From IMG/VR virus record IMGVR_UViG_3300047551_003541, positions 1 to 26,984 of that record: a stretch of DNA of 26,984 nucleotides, one strand, 5' to 3'. The notes beneath the pieces were generated by a model. The model ran no database searches and was not told where the DNA came from. It saw only the letters and a list, made by a program, of their open reading frames with translations. Both the position numbers and the translations under genes were made by a program. Below are positions 1 through 9,100 of the stretch, piece by piece (position 1 is the stretch's first letter; each line of letters opens with the position of its first letter). The DNA is from a virus.

Positions 1-168
1 ACTTACATCATTTCTAGAATCAATTAATATCTGTTCAATTTCTGATTCGCTAACTTCAGTGATTTCTTCTTGAGAAGCAAGCATTATCTTTTTGGCTCCT
101 TGCTTTAACAAGGATCCATAATTTATATCTAATTCGTTTTTATATATTTTGTCAAAAAGATCTTTCAT
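1..168 (-). CDS. Partial protein of unknown function (C-terminus outside window)
   Basis: An ATG at 168-166 opens a frame that stays open for 56 codons to the window edge (begins MKDLFDKIYKNELDINYG, later an acidic stretch EEITEVSESEIEQ). The start overlaps the stop of the upstream gene as TAATG, which is typical of translational coupling in this operon. The visible part is charged and predicted helical, and I recognise no family. It is the last visible gene of the leftward packaging/structural operon, so a virion role is possible but only by position. Confidence 0.6.
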   Translation of the reverse strand, partial: MKDLFDKIYKNELDINYGSLLKQGAKKIMLASQEEITEVSESEIEQILIDSRNDVS

Positions 169-572
169 TATTGATTAAGTCTTTCAATATATTGAAGTTT
201 CAAAGAAATATTAGTTTTAATTTGAGATGCAGTTAATCCAGGACAAAAAACTCTAACCCAAAAAGGAAGTGGATTTAGATCGTTTAAAGATGTAACTACG
301 GTTTCTTGATTAATAAAAACCTTATCCCATTCAAATTCAGTGGGTTGTATTTCTGTTTGTTTGATTTTTATAGACCAACCTGATTCAGTTAGAATATTAT
401 TAGAAATTAAATCAGGAAAAACAGGAATCACTTTTATATTTGTATAATATGCATTGCTATTATCATTTTGTAAAAAGAATTTAAATTCATAACTGCCACC
501 GGTGTAACCATTATGTGTAGTTTTGAATTCGGATATTGGATTAAAATTATTATCTAAAAGATTTAAACTCAT
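168..572 (-). CDS. Beta-rich virion-type protein, unknown
   Basis: A 134-aa protein whose ATG overlaps the TGA of the preceding gene (ATGA), while its own stop overlaps the next start (TAATG). The sequence is rich in alternating hydrophobic/polar stretches, aromatics and Gly/Asn turns (SYEFKFFLQND, PFWVRVFCPGL, ISLKLQYIERL), suggesting a small beta-sandwich. No signal peptide or membrane segment is seen. Position in an operon with the large terminase suggests a structural or decoration-type virion protein, but that is inference; no family was recognised. Confidence 0.65.
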   Translation of the reverse strand: MSLNLLDNNFNPISEFKTTHNGYTGGSYEFKFFLQNDNSNAYYTNIKVIPVFPDLISNNILTESGWSIKIKQTEIQPTEFEWDKVFINQETVVTSLNDLNPLPFWVRVFCPGLTASQIKTNISLKLQYIERLNQ

Positions 573-2464
573 ATTCTGTTGCCTCTGTTAGCATTAAAGC
601 CTCTTCGATGATCTCTTTTCTTTGGAGTAAACGCAACGCCAGCAAGTGCTGCGCCACCTAAAGTCATACTTCTACTACTAGTTAATGCAGAATTTTCAAA
701 CATATTTTTTGTACCAAAGTTATTTGTTAATTTATCTTTATACATTTTATCCATAAAATCAAGTGCTTCGTCATCTAATTCTTCAACAGCTTCTAATTGT
801 TGTGGTCTGGTTTTGCCTTTAGCAGTGTCTTTTAATAAACTGTTAATCATTTTTCCTTCAAACATATCTGTATTATTTCTTAACATACCTGCTATGTTTT
901 TACCAACGCTTGCACCTACAACCCCCGCAACAAAACCAGCTTCAGGATTGTCATCAGTTACTGAACCTATTGCAGCACCTAACATACCGCCAGCAATAGC
1001 TCTACCAGCAAAATTTCTAAAATTATCTTCCGAGTTACTAGAAAAAAAACCTTCTTTTTTATTATTCATTTCTTGATTTACAGAAAGTCTTGCTTGTCTA
1101 GGTGTCATATTGTTCCCAGGTGTTATTTCCTGTCGTAAATTCTTGTTATATTGCTGAAACCAACCTTCAACACCCTGTTCATCCATATTATCAAAAGTTG
1201 AATTAAAAAAAGCTTTTAAAGGTTCTGCTTCCTTATCGTCTATAGCTCCTTGATTCTTATAAAAGTCTATTCTTTGATTAACTGTTTCCGGATTTTCATT
1301 TCTCGCTGCACCTATAAGTTCTTCTCTAAGCATAGCTACTTGCTTCCCAGTTTTTGTTCCTATAGCTTTATCAAAAACCATCCTAGCAAGACTTCCATCT
1401 GAGTTAATAGTAGAACTTTCATCATCTATGTTAGTTAAAGAAGCATATTTTGGATTGCTTTTTAACCTTGCTTCATGAGCCGCTGTTCTTTTTTCGTTAA
1501 GTATTTCGTCTGCTGATTTAACTGGTTGTGAATTTTCTGTTGTTTGTGTTACTTTTGAAGTATTGGTATCTAACAGTTGAGAAGATGTGGATTCGGAAGA
1601 GTTGACTGTGGGAGCCAATGGATTGTTGAGTTGGTTATCCGCGCCTATTGTTTGAAAATTTTTATTTTCCTTTCCAGGATAAAGAACCTTAAATAAAGAG
1701 TCATAATCTGTATCATCAAAGTCATCTGCAGTTTTACTAAGTGCCTTTGCTTCCTGTGAATCAGGGGAAAAAAAGATCACCTTATAAGAGTCATCATAGT
1801 GAAGTGCATTTTGCATAGCATTAAAATGTAACGCTTTTGCTTTCTTTAGTTCATCTTGAGGAAGCGGTCTCTCACCCCTTCTAATCTCACTTTTTGCGTT
1901 TTCTACAGTCTTACTTAATTCATCGTTTAGACCCATAAACCAAAGATGTTCATCGTTTGATAAAATAAGGTCATCTATTTCTTTTCCCTCATGAAGAGTA
2001 GAAGATATATCCTGTAACATTTTGTTTCGAGTAACAAAATTGTCAAATTCGTCCTGATTAAAAAGAGATTGAGTTGAGACATAATCTATAAGATCTGCGT
2101 TCTTTCTGTCAACTATTGGATGTAAAATTTGGGTTTCTTCTGCTCTTATGCTTGAAAGAGTTTCGTAATCTTTAACGTGTTGAAAAGCAAACAATGTTTT
2201 TTTATACTCTGTTGCATCCGAAAATGAATCGGGAAAATTCATATCCAACGGACGTGTTCCATACCTCTCGTTTCCTCTTCTATTTTGTAATACATTTATA
2301 AATACTTCTTTATCGAAAGGATGCATTACATCAAATTCTTGTCTAACATAATTTAATGCTAAGGTTTCTTCAGAGTCTGGTATTGATAATTTCGGTATTA
2401 TATCCTCTAAATTACTATTCTTATATAATTTATTTAACACATTATAAAATTCACCTGCGCCCAT
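569..2464 (-). CDS. Large unknown protein with C-terminal Gly-rich hydrophobic segment
   Basis: 631 aa. I chose the ATG at 2464 because AGGAG lies nine bases upstream; a TTG at 2473 would abut the Shine-Dalgarno site and is unlikely. The N-terminal two thirds are charged and helical, followed by a Ser/Thr/Gln-rich low-complexity linker around residues 275-320. Near residues 480-530 is a Gly/Ala-rich hydrophobic segment with glycine-zipper character (GGMLGAAIGS, GFVAGVVGASVG). The C-terminus is basic (KKRDHRRGFNANRGNRI). A similar Gly/Ala-rich membrane-like segment occurs in the 498-aa neighbour, so both may be internal virion or DNA-ejection proteins. This is inferred from composition and position; no homologue was recognised. 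Confidence 0.7.
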   Translation of the reverse strand: MGAGEFYNVLNKLYKNSNLEDIIPKLSIPDSEETLALNYVRQEFDVMHPFDKEVFINVLQNRRGNERYGTRPLDMNFPDSFSDATEYKKTLFAFQHVKDYETLSSIRAEETQILHPIVDRKNADLIDYVSTQSLFNQDEFDNFVTRNKMLQDISSTLHEGKEIDDLILSNDEHLWFMGLNDELSKTVENAKSEIRRGERPLPQDELKKAKALHFNAMQNALHYDDSYKVIFFSPDSQEAKALSKTADDFDDTDYDSLFKVLYPGKENKNFQTIGADNQLNNPLAPTVNSSESTSSQLLDTNTSKVTQTTENSQPVKSADEILNEKRTAAHEARLKSNPKYASLTNIDDESSTINSDGSLARMVFDKAIGTKTGKQVAMLREELIGAARNENPETVNQRIDFYKNQGAIDDKEAEPLKAFFNSTFDNMDEQGVEGWFQQYNKNLRQEITPGNNMTPRQARLSVNQEMNNKKEGFFSSNSEDNFRNFAGRAIAGGMLGAAIGSVTDDNPEAGFVAGVVGASVGKNIAGMLRNNTDMFEGKMINSLLKDTAKGKTRPQQLEAVEELDDEALDFMDKMYKDKLTNNFGTKNMFENSALTSSRSMTLGGAALAGVAFTPKKRDHRRGFNANRGNRI

Positions 2465-2466
2465 TT

Positions 2467-4629
2467 TTACCAACTCCTATTTTTAGAACCAAATCTACCT
2501 CTTTTTTGTACTGCACCAAAAGAAGCTGTTTGATTGTTTTTTAATGATTCAAGTATAGAAATTTCTTCTTTTGGATTCAAATCTCTAGACTTTTTATTTG
2601 TATTTGGTTGATATGCAGGTAAATTATTTTTTTTATTCTCTGGATCTTTTTCATTGAATTCACCACGCATTATTTTTAATACGTTTATTTGCCCTGGGTA
2701 TGATTTTTTTTGTAAATCATTAATTTTTTGATTTGCTTCTTCATCTGGACTTAAAGATTCATAACTATTTTTGCCAGTAGAAATGAATCTAGGAGCGCTA
2801 ATACCGATACCCTTACCACTGAATACTGATTCTTCAATTACTAAAGCCCCCAAAGCTAACATCATTGCATCTAATCTGTGATCTCCTATTTTTTCATTTT
2901 GCATGCCATATACTGGTTTTCCAGTTTGTGCATTTCTTTTTAATATAATATAATTGGCTAGCTGTAATTTTAGTCTTTCATCTTCTGCTGGAAAGATAAT
3001 TAAATTCTCTTGAAAAATTCTAATAGCATTTTCTACTAAGAAATTTTTAGCAGCTTTTTTAACTATATCATTTGTAATTGGATCTTTTAGTTCAACATTC
3101 CCTGAAAAATTAAAAGAAGTTAATCTATCTGGTATTAAAACAGTTTCAATATCTATTGCAGTTTTATTTCTTTTTTCTCTCAATTGATAAGCTTGAAATC
3201 TTAAATCTTCAATAATAGTATGTCCATAACCTTCATCTGCATAAATATAATTTGGTTTCCATTTATAATTTAAAGCAATTAATTCTTTAATCCAACGTTT
3301 TGCAGAGTATTCTTCTGCAGGTACATTTATTGCATCTAAAGCAACCCATAATTGTGACTCTGGAAAATAACCAATTACATAAAATTCAGTGCCTGCATTT
3401 TTATTCCAATCTATACCAATAGAAACAATTCTTGAATTTGGTGCTTGTATACCTATTCTTGCTAAAGTGTGATTATTAGAAGCATCTAAATAAGTGTAAT
3501 CAGTTCTTGCTTTTTGAATCCAATCAGATCTAAATACTCCGCTTTCAGAATCAATAAATTCAGCCATATACTCTGCTAAAAAAGATTCTTTAGTAGACTC
3601 TCTAATTATTTCTTCTTTAATTTGCTCCCAGTGAGGAATTACTGTTGATGGATGAAAATCTTCTTTAAAATCTGGACGCTCCAAGCACCATTCATAAAAT
3701 TTAGATTTCTTACCAATTGGTGTAGATGTTGCAATTAACATTGTATCTGGTGTAGTAGCTAAGATAGGATTGATAACTTTATCTAATACGTCTTTTGGAA
3801 TCATATCCATTTCATCTAGATAAACAATATCTGCAGAAAAACCACGCATAGTACCACCACCAGAACCATCTTGACGCATACCAATACCAGAAACAAAACC
3901 TGTGATTGTAGCTTGATTTTTGAATTCCATTTTAAAAGTTGGAGTTTTTACATAAAGATTATCTCCAGTACCTGATGTAACTTCTAAACGTAATTCATAA
4001 TTACGTTTAACTAACTTTTCCATTTCTTCAAAAATATTAGTTAATTGAGCTTGATAAGGTGTTACTATCATTATACTTGGACCAAGCATAACTTCATTAC
4101 CTTGCAAATCTCTACCTTTAGATACTTTCAAATTAAACGCGTAATAAAGTAGTTTAAGCGCGCTCATAAATGTTTTACCAGAGCGACGTCCTTCTCTAAT
4201 TGCAATACGCTTAGAAGTACATCTCAATTGTTCTTTTTGATATGCTCTTAATTTCCATTTGTTATCTTTATCATCAAACCCGAAGATCAATTCAGCCCAA
4301 GCTACAGGGTCAATTGTAGCAAGCATTAATTTTTTAGCATGCTCTTTATCCATTTTTGTATTCTTAACAATTTCATCTAGTCTTTCGGCAGAACCAGGTG
4401 GCAAACCTCTAGGAATACCCCTGCAAGGAATAATAAATTTGCTTTCTTCAGGGTACTTTTCTATTTGTCTAATTTGACAAGATATACAAGTTTTATGCAC
4501 ATCAGTTCTAATACCATGATTTTGTTTATAATATTCAACAACATCTTCTGGAATATCAGCATGTATTTTATGATGTTTGATGCCATATTCATTTATTTCA
4601 TATAAAGTACTTATATCTGGTTTTTTCAT
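2467..4629 (-). CDS. terL: Terminase large subunit (ATPase/nuclease DNA-packaging motor)
   Basis: 720 aa, starting at the ATG at 4629 with GGAAG about eight bases upstream; a longer reading that begins inside the preceding gene is less likely. Walker A is GRRSGKT (residues 147-153), Walker B is IVYLDE (268-273), and the coupling motif is LIATSTP (298-304). The RNase H-like nuclease half shows SIGIDWN (Asp407) and, near the C-terminus, GDHRLDAMMLA, which supplies the last metal-binding Asp. This matches the family's ATPase-then-nuclease order, so the protein should package genome DNA into the capsid and cut it. An N-terminal extension of about 100 residues contains CISC (48-51) and Cys69, a possible metal site. 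It lies two bases from the previous stop and three bases from the next start. Confidence 0.95.
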   Translation of the reverse strand: MKKPDISTLYEINEYGIKHHKIHADIPEDVVEYYKQNHGIRTDVHKTCISCQIRQIEKYPEESKFIIPCRGIPRGLPPGSAERLDEIVKNTKMDKEHAKKLMLATIDPVAWAELIFGFDDKDNKWKLRAYQKEQLRCTSKRIAIREGRRSGKTFMSALKLLYYAFNLKVSKGRDLQGNEVMLGPSIMIVTPYQAQLTNIFEEMEKLVKRNYELRLEVTSGTGDNLYVKTPTFKMEFKNQATITGFVSGIGMRQDGSGGGTMRGFSADIVYLDEMDMIPKDVLDKVINPILATTPDTMLIATSTPIGKKSKFYEWCLERPDFKEDFHPSTVIPHWEQIKEEIIRESTKESFLAEYMAEFIDSESGVFRSDWIQKARTDYTYLDASNNHTLARIGIQAPNSRIVSIGIDWNKNAGTEFYVIGYFPESQLWVALDAINVPAEEYSAKRWIKELIALNYKWKPNYIYADEGYGHTIIEDLRFQAYQLREKRNKTAIDIETVLIPDRLTSFNFSGNVELKDPITNDIVKKAAKNFLVENAIRIFQENLIIFPAEDERLKLQLANYIILKRNAQTGKPVYGMQNEKIGDHRLDAMMLALGALVIEESVFSGKGIGISAPRFISTGKNSYESLSPDEEANQKINDLQKKSYPGQINVLKIMRGEFNEKDPENKKNNLPAYQPNTNKKSRDLNPKEEISILESLKNNQTASFGAVQKRGRFGSKNRSW

Positions 4630-4630
4630 T

Positions 4631-6127
4631 TTATAATCTTCCAAAAGTAGCAAAGTAATCCCTGTTAGTATGCAATACAGCTGCTTCATTACCTAAAGCA
4701 TTTCTTGCATTCATGTGAGATCCACTCATAGATTGTAAAGCTCTTTGTCGCATTGTTACTGCATTTCTAGAGAAAAAAGGTTCAGGATCTTTAGCAAAGT
4801 CAAAGCGATTATGTGCTTCTCCAATTCTTTTAAACCCTTCTCCCATGATACCACTTCCTAAAGAAACTGCAAGCATTGCTGAACCAGCAACTGCAGCAGT
4901 AACAGCTAAACTTCCAATGTTACTAAACGCCATAGCTCCAACTGGAGCTAATGCTGAAGCGCCAAAAATACCTCCGCCAACTCCTGCAAGAAGTGTGTTG
5001 TCAGCGCCAAGCATTTCGGATGCGCCAATCGCTAAAGAACTACCAATTGAATAACCTGCTGATGCAAACACATAACTACCAATGGCTGGAGCAATTAAAC
5101 CCAAACCTCTATCTAAATAAGGTATTGCTTTCATTGACCCAAAACTACCGATTCTAAAAAAAGAATTAGCTTGATATATTTTTGTTTTTTCGTTAATTGG
5201 AGGTCCTGCTTCTTTATTTAAATTATAAATAGAACCTTCAATTGCTTTTAATTCTGCATTATTAATAGTAGCAAGTCTTGCCGATTGATTTTTTTGGTGC
5301 AATAAAATTTCTTGTTGTTTAGCAGCAGGGAGTTTTTGGAACCTTTCAGATTCATTAAATGCTTTATATTTAACTTCTAATTGTTCTGCTTTTCCTTTTA
5401 ATTCCACAGCTTTTGATTCCAGAGTTTTTAATTGTTCTCTTTTTTGAGTTAATTCACCTTTTAAAAATAAAGGGTTTTTAGCATGCAATTTATCTTGATT
5501 TCTATTTCTTAAATAGTTGTCTATTTCAGTTTCTGTAAAACCACCTTGTTGCATGAATTTACTAAGTTTTTTATCGCTTAGATTTCCTACAATGTGTTCT
5601 CTTTGAGATTCTTTTATACCATGTCCGTAAGACAAACTCATGTTTACAGCTTCTCTGAAAACACCTTCCAATCCAGAATCTTCGTATCCAGTATACAAAC
5701 CATATGCAAAACCTAAGGGATTTAAAACTCTAAATAAACCTGGCATTGCAATGTTACCTATGCCCCTTCCAGGAGATAAATTTTCTGTTAAATTCAAAAT
5801 ACTTTTATTTGCCTGTGCAGCGTTAATAGTCTTTCCAAAACCATTTTGATTGTAAATTTTTGGACCATTTGTTGTCATTTTATAAAAATCAATATTTTGA
5901 TTCATACCCTGATTATAAAATACAGGAGCGATAGTGGTACTATTTAAGGTGTTTCCTTGAACGTTCATAGAAGAGAAAATACTAGCGTGTGCTCCTCTAG
6001 ATAGAATCTCTCGAGAACCATATCCTACTCCCATTAAAGCTGTTCCACCAACAAGCATTGAGATCATATCAGCTTTGCTTGTTTCTTTTTCTTTTTTCTG
6101 CTTATATATTTCTGAATAATCTGCCAT
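4631..6127 (-). CDS. Probable virion/ejection-type protein with coiled coil and Gly/Ala-rich membrane-like region
   Basis: 498 aa, with AGGA about eight bases upstream of the ATG, inside the end of the previous gene. There is a hydrophobic stretch at residues 21-36 (MISMLVGGTALMGVGY), a charged Lys/Glu/Gln coiled coil around 225-300, then a long Gly/Ala-rich hydrophobic region at 341-430 with several potential membrane-crossing helices (AGVGGGIFGASALAPVGAMA). The conserved-looking tail contains MRQRALQSMSGSHMNARNALGNEA split over 459-482. No enzyme motif was seen. A helical, coiled-coil and membrane-active protein between TerL and a nuclease giant could be a DNA-ejection or internal core protein. 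I cannot assign a family. Confidence 0.7.
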   Translation of the reverse strand: MADYSEIYKQKKEKETSKADMISMLVGGTALMGVGYGSREILSRGAHASIFSSMNVQGNTLNSTTIAPVFYNQGMNQNIDFYKMTTNGPKIYNQNGFGKTINAAQANKSILNLTENLSPGRGIGNIAMPGLFRVLNPLGFAYGLYTGYEDSGLEGVFREAVNMSLSYGHGIKESQREHIVGNLSDKKLSKFMQQGGFTETEIDNYLRNRNQDKLHAKNPLFLKGELTQKREQLKTLESKAVELKGKAEQLEVKYKAFNESERFQKLPAAKQQEILLHQKNQSARLATINNAELKAIEGSIYNLNKEAGPPINEKTKIYQANSFFRIGSFGSMKAIPYLDRGLGLIAPAIGSYVFASAGYSIGSSLAIGASEMLGADNTLLAGVGGGIFGASALAPVGAMAFSNIGSLAVTAAVAGSAMLAVSLGSGIMGEGFKRIGEAHNRFDFAKDPEPFFSRNAVTMRQRALQSMSGSHMNARNALGNEAAVLHTNRDYFATFGRL

Positions 6128-6129
6128 TT

Positions 6130-9100
6130 TTACATCCTAGTGTGATTTTGTTTTAAGTGAATTAAAGCTTTATGTTGAGCAATTTGCATATCATTGAATC
6201 TTCTTGCTCTAATTGCTTTGTTGGTTGTTTGATTTGTTATTTTTGAAACTTGAGAATTATTACTTGTGCTTTGTACTGTTTCGAGAAGTTCAATATTGTT
6301 CTCTAACATTTGTCCCGAATATTTAAGTTTATTCTCTACATCTTTGCTACCTTTAGTTTCTATTAATCGTTTTAAATCATATTGCAAACTAGGCATATGT
6401 TCATTATGTCTAGCCATTTTTCTATGTTGATCAAAATCTGCATCAAAAGGTCTAACGTTCTTTTTTTGAGAATATTTCTTTTTTAAATCTTCTGAAATTA
6501 AAACACTAGGTTCAATAGAAACTTGTCTAGTATTGTTTTTGATTTCATTAAAAGTTTGATCCATTTCTTCTCTATGGAAATCAGATATTTTGCCTTGTTT
6601 TTGTGCACTTAACATAATACCCAATATATTAGTTAAATTTGCATTTTCAGCACTTTTAGTTTTATTAGCAAAAGTATTAAATGTAACCGTTTGTTGAGTT
6701 TGCTTATTCATTTCATTGTATACTTGAAAAAACGGTTCACTCCACATACCTCGACGTTGTTCTACTGCGTATTTTTGAGCGGCGCTAAAAGCTTTTTCAT
6801 TGTACATTTGTTCTTGCCCCTTACCTTCATAAGGTAGGTAAGCGACAGCACCTCTCTTCAATAATTCTAAATTTAAATTTCTATCTCCAGCAAATAAAGT
6901 AGCAACTTGACGTCCATAAGTAATATTTGTTGGGTCGAATACTAAAGATAACTCCTTTCCTTGCATTAAAGATTTCAACATTTCTTTTGAAATCTCAGCA
7001 TGCGGTTGTGCAGCTCTTTCATCATGTGAAGTTTCAGGAGCATCAATACCAGCCAAACGAAATGAATAATTTCCACTACCCATAAACTTAGAAAGAGGAT
7101 TATTTGTGGCACCTTTTCTTTGCAAGGTAATAGTATCGGCATCTTCCACCGAAATATGAAAATCATCTTTATTTATTACTAAACGCTTTAAATTATTACC
7201 TTTCAGACTTAATAATTGTTCTTGAGTTAAACCTTGATTAGGACTGGCAAATTCTCTAAATATCTCTCTCATTTCAGGTTTATAAGCTATATGACTTCTT
7301 AAGAGATTAAATATATCTCCTCTTTCAGTGAAATGTCTTTCGTTAAACATATAAGAAGAATATTTTTGACGCTCTCTTATTAGTTCTTGATCTTCAAATA
7401 CACTGTAAGAAGTTGCAGGACCTTGATATGGAGAACCAAAATCTGTATTTACTTTTCGCATTAAAGATGCCAGACCATTCTCGGCTAAACCATCATTGCT
7501 TGCAAAATATTTATCTTTAATTGCAGTTTTAAAATTACTTTCTGAACCAAAAAATTTCTTCTGATTTTCAAACCATCTATCATAACTTGGAGATAGAGTC
7601 GAAGTTTCACTTGCTTTAGATAAAGCAGGTTCTTGTACTAAACTCAAAGTTGCTAATGCAGCGGCACCTGCCGCATACATGCCAAAGAATTTTAATCCAG
7701 CAGAGGAACTTGCAAATTCGGAAAATACTTTATTTAAACCATTATCAAAATTTTGTTCAACAATAGTATTGGCAATGTTATCTAATTCAGAAACTGTTAA
7801 TCCAGGAGGTAATGCTTTAAAGGTAGTTGGTGCAGTTGCTAATTCTGAAGATCCAAAAAGCACAGGCTTAGACTTTATATTATCTGGTACTTTTCTATCA
7901 AAGATATAATTTTTTATTTCTTTCTCATTGTAAATAGGTGTTCCACCTTTTTCATCCTTTGGCATATTGAAAGATTCTTCTAATCTAAAATTTAAATCAG
8001 CGTATTTTTTTGCTTGCTCATTTAAATCAACGGAAGCATCATGAGAAGGATCGATATAAGTAGCGCCATAAGAAGTTTTAATTTCACCATAATCTATATA
8101 ATTTCTAAATCCAGATCTATAATCTCCTAGTGTTTTTTGATTATACACAGGTACTTCATTTAAATCTTTTTCAAATTGATAAACGGTGTCTCCTAATTCA
8201 ATTTGTCTAGTCGCGGCCTGTTTTATTACTTCCTTTGTTAAACTACCATAATTTTGCTTTCTAGAAGCAACATATTTCTTTGAGTCCATTACTTGACCAG
8301 TAGACTCATAATGTTTTATTTCAAAAAAAGCTCGAGCAAAAGCTTCTTCTCTGTTGGTCTCTGGAGGAGCTACAAATATCTTTTGATTTTTTTCTGCATA
8401 AATAGGCTCACCAGCAAGAAACTTTTGCTTAGCTAAATTTATCTCTGCTTCTGAATAACCACTAGTAGTTTTTTGATAACCAGCTGGCATGTTAAAAGCA
8501 TGATGCTGTATTTCATTTATCATAGCTTCTACTGGTATTGGTTTGGATCTAGATTGTAGTAAACTAGCTGTATGTTTATGTTCTGTGGCTTTTTTTATTA
8601 CATCTCTGATTTTTTCTGTAGTTTTTATTTCATAAGGTTTTTTAAATTTTTCTAAATTTAAACGTGGAATATTTCTAGAAGTTCTTGATAATAATGATTT
8701 TTCTACTTTATTTGAGAAGTCATCAGTAATCAAAGATTCAGATAAACTTTCAAAACCTTTAATTAAATCATGTACTTTATTTCCTCTAGTTTGTAGAAAA
8801 GATTTTAATTCTGCACGTTTTTTTATTGCAGCTTCACTTTGTTTTCTACTATCTAATAAATCAGAATCAAATTCATAAGTATCGCCTGTATGATAAATAA
8901 AACGTTTATCCAGGAGTTCTTGTTCTAAAATTTCAAACTCTTTATTTCTCCCAGCATAATTATACAAATCATTATTTTGTAAATTCTTCTTAAAAGAAGT
9001 ATAAGAAGCAATAATCTTTCTATTATAAGATGGCGTTTTTATTTTTTCAGTAACAATAGTATCAGAGTACAAATCTTTTAAACTTTGTACGCTTGATTCT

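Noticed and set aside
901-960. TCATCAG (reverse complement CTGATGA) on the minus strand, also near 8719, as further hammerheads
   Set aside because: They lie inside coding sequence with no matching GAAA and no flanking helices.
813-1076. Opposite-strand ORFs within the leftward operon (also 4259-4477, 4845-5157, 5640-5849, 7679-7909, 10658-10870)
   Set aside because: They are antisense shadows of well-supported long genes, without ribosome sites or independent coding character.
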